DNA of 12,594 nucleotides from DATAFT01 sp035544635 (GCA_035544635.1 DATKDQ010000289.1:1-12594); one strand, 5' to 3'; counted from the first letter of the stretch, positions 1-6,272 are shown. Notes: generated from the sequence alone by a model not told the origin. Translations and numbers: made by a program.

Positions 1-886
1 GGTCGACCATGATGAACCGGTTCATCCAGGGATCTTTGCGGAAGTCGAAGCCGTACTTGGTCGAGTCGGGGATCGAGCTGCAGCTCGAGACCGGTCCGGA
101 CAGGTGGAAGTGGACGAGCATCTTGTCTTGGCCCAGGGTCGCGTTCGGGCTGTCGTCGGGGCGTTTCCCGGGCCGCTCGATGATCAGGCGATAGCGCTTG
201 GCGCCGCCGCCCTTGCCGATCTGGAACCACATCGTGGTGCTGCTGGTGCCGTTGGCTCCGGTCTTGGCGTACGCGTTCACCTGCTGGCGGCCGCGCTCGG
301 TGTCGATCGGGAGCGGCGCCTCGCAGGTGCCGCCCGGGATGAGCGCTCCGTTCGCGTCGGTGAAGGCCCTTCCGAAGACGATGGCGTCCCCGTCCACGTC
401 GTGGTCGGGTATGCCGTCTCCGATGTCGGGGATGCCGTCGCCGTCGAGGTCGACGGTGATGTGGTCGGTGGTCAGACCGTTGGGATCGGGAAGCGGCCAC
501 ACCACCTCGGCCCCCGGCCCCTGGAACGGCCACCCCGCCGGGATGCTCTCGAGATAGTAGAGCCAGTGGAACGAGGGCACGCGAAGCTCGTCCTGGTTCA
601 TCGTCGCGAACCCGAAGTGCACGTCGCTGACGTCGTGGAAGACCTGGAACAGAGCCTCCTTCGCCCCCCAGATGCGCGACGCCGGATCGTCGCCGTGGCC
701 GGGGACTCCCCCGTCGGCGGCGAAGCGCAGGTTCATGGAGGCCGAGGTGTCGAGGAGGATGAAGAGGTACGGCTTCGCCGCACGGAACTTGAGCATGTCG
801 CGATCGTCGCCATCGACCGCTCCGCTCACGGCGACGAGCACGAGCGTCAGCGGTATCCAGGCTCGACGCAGCGGTGGTCGGTTCAT
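1..886 (-). CDS. pilY1: PilY1-like type IV pilus tip adhesin, N-terminal part (runs off the left edge)
   Basis: Partial gene: 295 N-terminal residues are visible and the frame stays open to the window edge. Residues 1-23 look like a signal peptide (RR near the start, hydrophobic PLTLVLVAV, likely cleavage near SGA), so the product is exported. A von Willebrand A-like segment follows: YLFILLDTSASM at about 40-51 carries the DxSxS metal-ion motif (D46, S48, S50). An Asp-rich stretch, DLDGDGIPDIGDGIPDHDVDGD (split as DLDGDGIPDIGDG and IPDHDVDGD) at about 146-167, looks like calcium-binding loops. In the PilY1 family the C-terminal half forms a beta-propeller that sits with the minor pilins at the pilus tip; that half lies outside this window. 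The start is ATG at 886 with a strong Shine-Dalgarno GAGGGAGGG overlapping the pilX stop. It is the last visible gene of the minor pilin operon. The pilY1 call rests on the VWA motif plus gene order. Confidence 0.82.
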   Translation of the reverse strand, partial: MNRPPLRRAWIPLTLVLVAVSGAVDGDDRDMLKFRAAKPYLFILLDTSASMNLRFAADGGVPGHGDDPASRIWGAKEALFQVFHDVSDVHFGFATMNQDELRVPSFHWLYYLESIPAGWPFQGPGAEVVWPLPDPNGLTTDHITVDLDGDGIPDIGDGIPDHDVDGDAIVFGRAFTDANGALIPGGTCEAPLPIDTERGRQQVNAYAKTGANGTSSTTMWFQIGKGGGAKRYRLIIERPGKRPDDSPNATLGQDKMLVHFHLSGPVSSCSSIPDSTKYGFDFRKDPWMNRFIMVD

Positions 887-897
887 TCGTCCCTCCC

Positions 898-1455
898 TCA
901 GAAGCGCACTCGCGCCATCTGCTCGGCATCCTCGATGACGAGGTGCGCGTTCGGCGTCGACTCCATCGGCTGCACGTCGAGCATCGCGGAGAGCGCCTTC
1001 TGCGCCACCAGGCCAGGGTTCGCGACGTCTCCACCCACCCGTTGAGCATCGACGCCGACGGCATGGCTCACCTTGTGGTACTGCTTGGCGCCGTAGGTGC
1101 CGGTGTTGTTGATCTGGCAGAGGTTGCACGGCGCCGACAGCACCGGTACCAGCGGCGTCACCGCCACGGTGTGGCGAAGCGCGAACGCCGGCGGTGACGA
1201 GGGATCCGGCAGCGTGATCGTCCGACCGGAGAAGTCACCCTGCACCATCGCCCGTGACAGCGACGTGCCGAACCCGGAGTCGGCCGCGTAGAACACGCGC
1301 TGCAGCACCCGCTCGTTGGCACCCATGCGCATCTCGGTCTGCGTGATCAGCGACAGCGTGAGCCCGAGCACCGTCAGGATGACCAGCCCGAGCAGGGCGA
1401 CCAGATATGCGCTGCCGCGCTCTGCCGGGCGCCCGACCACCATCTTCGTGCTCAT
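898..1455 (-). CDS. pilX: PilX-like minor pilin
   Basis: A 185-residue membrane-anchored pilin-like protein. A short basic leader (residues 1-14) ends in ERG, followed by hydrophobic SAYLVALLGLVILTVLGLTLS and then an amphipathic helix (TEMRMGANERVLQRVFYAADSG). This is the PilX N-terminal pattern, in which the MxxNxxxxxxxFxAA-type signature follows the membrane helix. If cleavage is after G14, position +5 of the mature protein is Val, not the usual pilin Glu. The globular part has a CxxC pair (C110, C113). I chose ATG 1455, which overlaps the pilW stop as TGATG and has GAGGA seven bases upstream; GTG at 1458 is the alternative. By family it is an assembly-priming minor pilin in the inner membrane or pilus tip. 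Assignment rests on the N-terminus and its place between pilW and pilY1. Confidence 0.78.
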   Translation of the reverse strand: MSTKMVVGRPAERGSAYLVALLGLVILTVLGLTLSLITQTEMRMGANERVLQRVFYAADSGFGTSLSRAMVQGDFSGRTITLPDPSSPPAFALRHTVAVTPLVPVLSAPCNLCQINNTGTYGAKQYHKVSHAVGVDAQRVGGDVANPGLVAQKALSAMLDVQPMESTPNAHLVIEDAEQMARVRF

Positions 1456-2777
1456 CACAGGTTCCTCATGTCGATTACGGTCTGCTGCTGGCGCCGCCGG
1501 TAGCGCCGCTCGCCGATGGTGTTGAAGACGTCGTGCGGACTCACTCGGAAGTCCTTGTCCTCGACTAGGCCGAGCAGCGGCGCCAGGTAGCCGGCGTCAC
1601 GGCGGTCGGCGCGCGCGGTGGTGGTGAGGCGCACGTAGGCCAGGACGGGCGCCCCGAGCACCGGGTTCCAGCGCAGCGGATCGATCGGGTCGCCGTTGCC
1701 GTCGACGTCGGCGGCGGTGTTGAACAGCCACTCGTCGTCCTGCTTGGAGACCTCGGTGCCCTCTGGGGTGTCGCTCCCCTCCTGGATCCGGCCGTCGCCG
1801 TCGACGTCGATGCCGAGCGCGAGCTGCAGATCGACGATGTTGTCCGCAACCTCGACGCCGAACTCGGGATCCGAGGCGTGCGGCAGCTCGGTGTTCGGAT
1901 AGAAGCGGGCCTTGACCAGCCGCGCCTCGAGGTCGCTGGCATCGTCGCCTGCGATCGCCCGCTCCTCCCGGATGTAGTAGCGGTACTCCTCGAGCAGCCC
2001 CACGTGCGCCACGTTGCGCAGCGTGGTCGGGAACCCGTTGGAGAGCTCCAGATACTTGTCGCGCACCTCGGGGCCGCCGAGCGTGCCGACCTTGAACCCG
2101 ACCACGACGTTCGACGAGTCGTCGGTCGAGGAGGTCGCCGGATCGATCTCGAGCACCACCCAGGTGTCGACCGGGCTCACCAGCAGGAGCGCGGCGTGGG
2201 GATCGTCACGGATGGCATCGATCAGCGGAGTGAGGGGCTGCTGGACCCCGGTCGTCGAGTGGGGGTTCTCCACGCGGATCGTGCCCTCGGTCGGGGCGGC
2301 GGGGTCGTCGACCTGAAAGCCGCCTCCGAGCGGATTGACCTGGAACACCGTTCCCGAGATTGCGCCGCGGACGATCAGGACGTCGGTGCCCGCGACCACC
2401 GCCGGTGAGTCGGTGTTGCCGGCTGCGATGTGCCGGCCATCTCCGGATGGCGGCGCGTTGTTGCGCACGCCGACCGCGAGACCGCCCGGAAGCGGGCCCC
2501 GTGGCAGCCCGCCGCGTCCCGCCATCCTGGTCTGGCGCGCCATCTCGCCCTGCCCGACGCGCAGCGCGTGCTGCATCTGCGCGATGTGGGTCTGGGTGCG
2601 CGCGAGCTGGTTGTTGCGATCGAACAGGGTGAGCACGCCGACCAGGACCGCGATCACGAGGCCGAGCGAGACCAGGGCCTCGACCAGTGTGAAGCCGTCC
2701 TCGCCGCGGCGCCGGAACGGAGTGCGAAGCGCCGCGCCGGCGGCCGCCGCTTCTGGACGAGGGAGAGCGGTGAGCAT
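1455..2777 (-). CDS. pilW: PilW-like minor pilin with calcium-loop-like insertions
   Basis: A 440-residue prepilin. The type III prepilin signal is clear: a 28-residue leader ending RRRGEDG, cleavage after G28, then FTLVEALVSLGLVIAVLVGV with Glu at mature +5. The helix continues through about residue 84 (QMQHALRVGQGEMARQTRMAG). The rest is a large beta-rich globular domain, and the C-terminal RRYRRRQQQTVIDMRNL is characteristic of PilW proteins. Two Asp-rich loops, DVDGDGRIQEGSD (about 324-336) and DVDGNGDPID (about 357-366), resemble calcium-binding loops. It is longer than the shorter PilW homologues. The start is ATG 2777 with AGGGGG eight bases upstream, 12 bp after the pilV stop. By family the mature protein joins the PilV/PilW/PilX/FimT complex that primes pilus assembly and links PilY1 to the tip. 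Confidence 0.88.
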   Translation of the reverse strand: MLTALPRPEAAAAGAALRTPFRRRGEDGFTLVEALVSLGLVIAVLVGVLTLFDRNNQLARTQTHIAQMQHALRVGQGEMARQTRMAGRGGLPRGPLPGGLAVGVRNNAPPSGDGRHIAAGNTDSPAVVAGTDVLIVRGAISGTVFQVNPLGGGFQVDDPAAPTEGTIRVENPHSTTGVQQPLTPLIDAIRDDPHAALLLVSPVDTWVVLEIDPATSSTDDSSNVVVGFKVGTLGGPEVRDKYLELSNGFPTTLRNVAHVGLLEEYRYYIREERAIAGDDASDLEARLVKARFYPNTELPHASDPEFGVEVADNIVDLQLALGIDVDGDGRIQEGSDTPEGTEVSKQDDEWLFNTAADVDGNGDPIDPLRWNPVLGAPVLAYVRLTTTARADRRDAGYLAPLLGLVEDKDFRVSPHDVFNTIGERRYRRRQQQTVIDMRNL

Positions 2778-2789
2778 GGCGTGTGCCCC

Positions 2790-3335
2790 CTAGTGCGAGC
2801 GCAGCGTCCGGACCGTGATCCTCTTCGCGGAGCTCGTCAGCAGGCCGCCGAGCTGCTCCACCTGCACCTCGATCTCCTTGAGGTGGACCAGGCTCGGGTC
2901 GGTGCCGGCCGGAAGAGCCTCCGCGATCTGCACCGTGTCGTCCTCGAGCGCTTCCACGTTGTACTGGCGAATGACGGTCGTGCGCACCCACTCCACCGAA
3001 GTACCGTCGGGAATCGGGAACGGACGCCAGACCTCGGTCGATCGCTCGTGGTACTCCTGGAAGGTCTTCTCGGACCCGGCCTCGATCGTGAGGTCCAGGT
3101 GGTTGAAGGGAAGCTGGAGCATCTCCTCCGCCCGCGCCCGCGCGAAGTTGGCCGCCTTCGTCGAGTCGTTGCCGGAGCTGTTCGAGACCATCGACTGCGT
3201 GAACATGGGCACCACGCCGAGAGAGATGGTCAGGAAGAGAAGCGATGCCAGCATGACCTCGATCAGGCTCATGCCCGACTGCCGCCGCCTGCGGGCGGCT
3301 GAAGACCCGCTCTCGGGAGTCACCGCCAGGTCCAT
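2790..3335 (-). CDS. pilV: PilV-like minor pilin
   Basis: A 181-residue prepilin. Residues 1-21 form a basic leader ending RRRRQSG; cleavage after G21 leaves MSLIEVMLASLLFLTISLGVV with Glu at +5, matching the prepilin peptidase (PilD) site except that residue +1 is Met rather than Phe. Next comes the usual amphipathic stretch with an ARARAEEMLQLPF segment, common in PilV/GspI-type pilins, and a beta-rich C-terminus ending KRITVRTLRSH. The frame is open further upstream to an ATG at 3380, but ATG 3335 is preferred because it has a strong purine-rich site (AAGGGGGGAG) just upstream and gives a normal leader length. It therefore overlaps the fimT end by 16 bp, suggesting translational coupling. 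Likely role: minor pilin of the type IV pilus priming complex in the inner membrane. Confidence 0.85.
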   Translation of the reverse strand: MDLAVTPESGSSAARRRRQSGMSLIEVMLASLLFLTISLGVVPMFTQSMVSNSSGNDSTKAANFARARAEEMLQLPFNHLDLTIEAGSEKTFQEYHERSTEVWRPFPIPDGTSVEWVRTTVIRQYNVEALEDDTVQIAEALPAGTDPSLVHLKEIEVQVEQLGGLLTSSAKRITVRTLRSH

Positions 3336-3967
3336 GCGCTCCCCCCTTCGCCCTGCTCGCGCCAGACCGAGCCGTCCCACTTCCGGAGCTCCACCCGAGC
3401 GGTGCTGGCGGCGGCGATGCGCGCCTCGACGAAATTGCCGCGCCGGTCGGCGAGTCGGAACGCTCCGTCGCCGGCAGCCGATCCATCGATCCGGAAGAAC
3501 GCGACCTTCGACTGGAGAGGCACCGGGTTGGCGAAGCCGTCGACCGCATCGACGCCCTCGTTGCCGGCGGGGTCGAGGAGCATCACCCCGGAAGGCAGGC
3601 GCAGACGCCCGAGCTCGTAGTCGGTCTCGCGGGGGCCCTTGCCCGAGACCGGGTTGAAGATGCCGTCGGGCGGGTCGCCGGTGTTCTCTCCGTCGAGATC
3701 CGCGAAGGCGACCAGCTCGCCGGAGCCTTCCTCGACTGCAACCACGGCCGGGCGGCCGCGCGTGATCGCCTCGAGACGGCTCGCGTGCAGCATCATCACC
3801 GTCTCGCGCGCCGCCCCTTCGAGCTTCGCCCGGTGCATGTAGTTGAAGAACGCGGGCATGCCCACACTCCCGGCGACCATGAGCACCGTGCCCGCCACCA
3901 GGATCTCGAGCAGAGTCAGTCCGGATTCGCGCCCCGCGTCGCGGCGTAGTGTCGCGCTGCCGTCCAT
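3320..3967 (-). CDS. fimT: FimT/GspH-like minor pilin, first gene of the pilus operon
   Basis: A 215-residue prepilin. A 16-residue leader ends GRESG; the mature chain begins LTLLEILVAGTVLMVAGSVG with Glu at +5 (residue 21) and Leu at +1. The family-typical features follow: MPAFFNYMHRAKLEGAARETVMMLHASRLEAITRG, the helix seen in GspH/FimT proteins (a stretch where residues select for A/R-E-A-I-x-R-G), then a beta-rich domain with an Asp-rich turn DLDGENTGDPPDGIF (about 94-108) where this family often has a DxNGNG-type loop. The start ATG 3967 has AAAGGGGGT about six bases upstream. Nothing is coded in the 301 bp before it, so this is the first gene of the operon, placed behind the sigma-54-type promoter at 4057-4072. 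It is equivalent by position to fimU of Pseudomonas; the choice between the names fimT, fimU and gspH is conventional. Confidence 0.85.
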   Translation of the reverse strand: MDGSATLRRDAGRESGLTLLEILVAGTVLMVAGSVGMPAFFNYMHRAKLEGAARETVMMLHASRLEAITRGRPAVVAVEEGSGELVAFADLDGENTGDPPDGIFNPVSGKGPRETDYELGRLRLPSGVMLLDPAGNEGVDAVDGFANPVPLQSKVAFFRIDGSAAGDGAFRLADRRGNFVEARIAAASTARVELRKWDGSVWREQGEGGSAWTWR

Positions 3968-4056
3968 CTGATACCCCCTTTCACCCGTGATCGCTCACCC
4001 GTCGACCGAGGCAGCGACCACTTAGTGAGCATCTATTCTGTGCGCATTAAATGAAC

Positions 4057-4072
4057 AGCAAGACGCGTGCCT
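4057..4072 (-). promoter_or_regulatory. Sigma-54 (RpoN) -24/-12 promoter for the minor pilin operon
   Basis: On the minus strand the sequence AGGCACGCGTCTTGCT matches the sigma-54 consensus TGGCACG-N4-TTGCW at every fixed position except the first T. The diagnostic GG (4071-4070) and GC (4059-4058) dinucleotides are exactly ten bases apart. The predicted start is near 4046, about 79 bases before the fimT ATG. Type IV pilin promoters are commonly sigma-54/PilR dependent, so the context fits. A sigma-70 reading of the same area is poor: TTGCTG and CAGAAT are only 15 bp apart. Confidence 0.72.
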
Positions 4073-4123
4073 CAGTCCGGTGTCCATAGCGCAAACCGCT
4101 TATTTGCAATTTCTTATCTTTCT

Positions 4124-4144
4124 AGCGATGGAAGCGCCATCGCT
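4124..4144. promoter_or_regulatory. Dyad upstream of the sigma-54 promoter, possible activator binding site
   Basis: AGCGATGG-AAGCG-CCATCGCT is a perfect 8+8 bp inverted repeat with a 5-base centre. Its centre lies about 88 bp upstream of the predicted sigma-54 start, inside the range where enhancer-binding proteins of the NtrC/PilR type usually bind. Neither strand has a T-run after it, so an intrinsic terminator is unlikely. Which protein binds is not shown by the sequence. Confidence 0.45.
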
Positions 4145-4268
4145 GCGGCGCACCGCCTACCGCGGCAGCGCAAGCCAGATATCGCTACGAATCGTTACGC
4201 TCTCGACAGAGACGTCGCGAGAGGAAGGGGAATGGTGGGACGAGACGAGCGAGACGACCGCAGAGCCC

Positions 4269-4341
4269 TGGGCCGTGAGGGAATCGAACCCCCGACCCGC
4301 GGATTAAAAGTCCGCCGCTCTGCCAACTGAGCTAACGGCCC
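4269..4341 (-). tRNA. tRNA-Lys (anticodon UUU)
   Basis: A complete 73-nt cloverleaf can be drawn on the minus strand. The acceptor stem is GGGCCGT/ACGGCCC with discriminator A. The D arm has GCTC/GAGC. The anticodon arm is GCGGA-CTTTTAA-TCCGC, giving anticodon UUU. A five-base variable loop is followed by the T arm GGGGG-TTCGATT-CCCTC. The 3' CCA is not encoded; the next bases read GGG. A good -10 box lies just upstream (4348-4353). Confidence 0.96.
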
Positions 4342-4347
4342 GCCGGG

Positions 4348-4353
4348 AGTATA
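4348..4353 (-). promoter_or_regulatory. -10 box of the tRNA-Lys promoter
   Basis: TATACT (5 of 6 to TATAAT) on the minus strand lies six bases before the tRNA 5' end, so transcription would begin at or within a base or two of the mature tRNA. The matching -35 position (TGAGCG, 17 bp away) is poor and falls within copy 1 of the 39-bp direct repeat. Confidence 0.5.
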
Positions 4354-4435
4354 AGAGAACGGCGAGGCCTCGCTCACGGATCCGCGTGCCGAAACGAGAG
4401 AACGGCGAGGCCCCGCTCACGGATCCGCGTGCCGA
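4354..4435. repeat. 39-bp tandem direct repeat, two copies, period 43 bp
   Basis: Copy 1 is 4354-4392 and copy 2 is 4397-4435. They match at 38 of 39 positions (T against C in GAGGCCTCGC/GAGGCCCCGC) and are separated by four bases. The repeat covers the last codons and stop of the glycosyltransferase gene and abuts the tRNA-Lys -10 box. Because 43 is not a multiple of three, the two copies are read in different frames by that gene. Confidence 0.9.
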
Positions 4436-6092
4436 GGACGGGCCGGGGCCATCGGCTCCGTGCGACCGACACCCGACGGACCGTGGCCAGTCCGTGAACG
4501 TCCGTGGGCTCGACGACGAGCCCACCCTGCCGGCTCAGCTCGTCGTCGAGCGGACGCAACACGAAGGTCTGATCGAAGCCCTCGGGCAGCTCCACGACGT
4601 CGCCTTCTGCCACCGGCAGCACTGTCACCTCGGGCGAGTAGTGGTGGGCGAGGCTCAGGAGGATGGCGTCGACGAGCTGGATCGCGAGCGGCCGCTCGTG
4701 GGCGTTGACCAGGCCGGCGACTCTACGGTTGAAGTTGAACTCCGGTGCCAACCACCAGGACTCGGCCGTCGCGACCAGTCCCGCAGACGCCATGGAGAGG
4801 ACGAGCAGCGAGACGATCACGGCGCCGGCGGCTCGCCGGCGCCAGCCGGAACGAAGATCGAGCCAGCAGAGCAACGCCGCTACGGCGAGCTGGACGCCGA
4901 GAAAGCTCACGCCCAGGTACTGCGCGCCGATCCCGGACCGCCTTCCGCCGAAGAGCAGGTCCGGCGCCGCCACCGCCAGGAACGGAAGTCCGATGAGGCC
5001 CAGGAGCAGAACGCGACCGCGGCAGACGTGGCGGCCCCGCGCGACGTGGACGACCCCGAGCAGCGACACGACGAGAATCCCGGCACGGGCGAGGTAACCG
5101 AAGGCGTCGGCCAGCTCGAGCCCGTCGGCGAGCGCCCCGGCGTCTCCGACGTCGAAGAACGGGCTGCTGTAGTTGAAGGCCCACATTCCGACCAGCCGGA
5201 ACGGCGCCTCGACCGGGTTGCTCATCCAAGCCAGCTGCTGCCGTACCGTGGGCATGTTGGTCCAGACCACGATGCCCCAGGGAAGGAACGACAGGACCGC
5301 CGCACCGGCGGCGACGCCGAACCGGAGCGCGAGCGACCTTCGACCAGGAGGATCGTTGGTGCCTCGAGCCCATCGGATCGTCACGTGGAGACACTGCGCG
5401 AGAAGCACCAGGGCAAAGAGCAGGTGGCTGTAGAGACCGACGGCGACGGTCGCCCCGTACAGGGCCCAGTGCCAGGCTCCCCTCCGGTGCTCGGCGCGCA
5501 GGAGGAGAACGCTCGACCACACCGCCGCGCAGGCGAGCAGGCTGTAGGGCCTCGCTTCTCGCGCGTAGAAGACGTGGTAGGGGGATAGGGCCACGAAGAG
5601 AGTCGCGAGGGCCGCCACGCGACGATCGCTGAAGAGCTGGCGGCTCAAGAGGAAGACTCCGGGCAGCAAGAGCAGGCCCAGCACTCCCGACAGCGTGCGA
5701 ACGGAGGCGATCGCGCTCCCAAAGGCTCCGGCCCAAGCTCGCGCGCCGGCGAAGAAGAGCGGAGCATGCTGAGGGTCGCCCTTTGCCAACGCCGCTACCG
5801 TTGCAGAGACCCCCATCGAGGGGCTCGTTCTCTGAAAAGCGAGCAATTCGGCGGGTGATACGAGGCGCCCGGCGACCGCCTCCGCGACCTCGTCCAGAGT
5901 GTGGCCCGAGATCATGAGCAGGGTGTAGGCCTCGTCGTACCAGGCAGCGCGTCGGTCGAGATCGTAGAAGCGGAGCAGAGCTCCGCACAGGAGCAAGGTC
6001 CAGAAGGCCGCCCTCAGCGCCGACTGTTTCCCGCCAAGCGCGGCTGCGCCGCGCGGCTCGGAAGTCTTGACCCGGTGCCAAACTTGACTCAT
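4374..6092 (-). CDS. ArnT/PMT-like GT-C glycosyltransferase (GT39/PMT_2 type), integral membrane
   Basis: A 572-residue polytopic membrane protein. After a first membrane helix (about 29-43) comes RFYDLDRRAAWYDEAYTLL, with acidic pair D53-E54 in the first periplasmic loop, where GT-C enzymes of the ArnT/PMT group keep their catalytic acid. Further family marks are GDPQHAPLFFAGARAW (about 105-120), RTLSGVLGLLLLPGVFLLSRQLF, then FVALSPYHVFYAREARPYSLL (about 166-186; compare the SPFHxYYSxEARMYALL form). Many hydrophobic helices follow, with a soluble C-terminal part. Such enzymes move a sugar from a polyprenyl-phosphate donor to lipid, protein or glycan in the periplasm; the substrate cannot be told. 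ATG 6092 is the only good start, with AGGAA nine bases upstream, and lies in the loop of a 12-bp inverted repeat. The C-terminal tail GTRIRERGLAVLSFRHADP is encoded by a duplicated 39-bp repeat. Confidence 0.85.
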   Translation of the reverse strand: MSQVWHRVKTSEPRGAAALGGKQSALRAAFWTLLLCGALLRFYDLDRRAAWYDEAYTLLMISGHTLDEVAEAVAGRLVSPAELLAFQRTSPSMGVSATVAALAKGDPQHAPLFFAGARAWAGAFGSAIASVRTLSGVLGLLLLPGVFLLSRQLFSDRRVAALATLFVALSPYHVFYAREARPYSLLACAAVWSSVLLLRAEHRRGAWHWALYGATVAVGLYSHLLFALVLLAQCLHVTIRWARGTNDPPGRRSLALRFGVAAGAAVLSFLPWGIVVWTNMPTVRQQLAWMSNPVEAPFRLVGMWAFNYSSPFFDVGDAGALADGLELADAFGYLARAGILVVSLLGVVHVARGRHVCRGRVLLLGLIGLPFLAVAAPDLLFGGRRSGIGAQYLGVSFLGVQLAVAALLCWLDLRSGWRRRAAGAVIVSLLVLSMASAGLVATAESWWLAPEFNFNRRVAGLVNAHERPLAIQLVDAILLSLAHHYSPEVTVLPVAEGDVVELPEGFDQTFVLRPLDDELSRQGGLVVEPTDVHGLATVRRVSVARSRWPRPVLGTRIRERGLAVLSFRHADP

Positions 6093-6120
6093 CTGTAAGG
6101 ATTCCTGGGGGTCAAGACTT
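6062..6120. repeat. 12-bp inverted repeat enclosing the glycosyltransferase start
   Basis: AAGTCTTGACCC (6062-6073) and GGGTCAAGACTT (6109-6120) are perfect reverse complements, 35 bp apart. The ribosome binding site and ATG (6090-6092) of the minus-strand glycosyltransferase lie in the loop. A further GTCAAG copy lies inside the loop. The right arm is one base from the palindromic element at 6122. The pattern recalls repeats associated with REP/RAYT-type elements, but no such transposase is present. Confidence 0.75.
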
Positions 6121-6121
6121 T

Positions 6122-6218
6122 CTAGTGGCCTGTAACACTCGAAGCATTAGTGTATGAGCGAGCAATCGGGCCCGAGGGCCGCTCAGACACTGTGCGTTTG
6201 GGTGTTACAGGCCACTAG
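6122..6218. mobile_element. 97-bp MITE-like palindromic element with CTAG ends
   Basis: CTAGTGGCCTGTAACAC (6122-6138) and GTGTTACAGGCCACTAG (6202-6218) are perfect 17-bp terminal inverted repeats. Ten bases further in on each side lie a second pair of arms, AGTGTATGAGCG (6149-6160) and CGCTCAGACACT (6180-6191), complementary at 11 of 12 positions, around a 19-nt centre containing the palindrome CGGGCCCG. There is no coding capacity. IS630/Tc1-mariner elements are known to duplicate TA, often inside CTAG, and both ends here are CTAG, so a non-autonomous IS630-type MITE is the best guess. It lies in the gap between two divergent genes, so it may also affect their promoters. Confidence 0.65.
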
Positions 6219-6272
6219 TATCGCCCAGGGTCTGCTTCGTCGGCTGTGAACCTGAAGCCCGGGAGATTGACC

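Larger units (their letters stand above)
3968..4268. other. 301-bp regulatory gap between tRNA-Lys and the minor pilin operon
   Basis: No gene is supported here. Short open frames overlap it but have no family likeness and run into the tRNA. Reading the minus strand it contains, in order, an imperfect stem at about 4201-4224 (CTCTCG/CGAGAG arms, no T-run), a dyad at 4124-4144, an AT-rich stretch at about 4091-4123 that stands out from the GC-rich surroundings, the sigma-54-type promoter, and an untranslated leader of about 79 bases ending in the fimT ribosome binding site AAAGGGGGT. Confidence 0.6.

Noticed and set aside
104..1045. A 313-codon open frame on the plus strand opposite pilY1 and pilX
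   Set aside because: The minus strand gives a signal peptide, a VWA motif and a good ribosome binding site; the plus-strand frame is a mirror of its codons.
3336..3380. An upstream start for pilV at 3380
   Set aside because: It would give a 36-residue leader and overlap fimT by 61 bp. ATG 3335 has the better ribosome binding site and a normal 21-residue leader.
2206..3549. A 447-codon minus-strand frame overlapping pilW, pilV and fimT
   Set aside because: It is a different frame of the same strand as three well-supported prepilin genes, with Arg/Gly-rich low-complexity translation.
4269..4341. tRNA-Lys as an active attachment site of an integrative element
   Set aside because: No integrase gene and no second copy of the tRNA 3' end were found in the window; the nearby direct repeat is not tRNA sequence.
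6122..6218. The palindromic element as a CRISPR repeat or an ordinary terminator
   Set aside because: There is only one unit with no spacers, so no CRISPR array. It lies between two divergent gene starts and has no T-run, so a terminator is not expected there.
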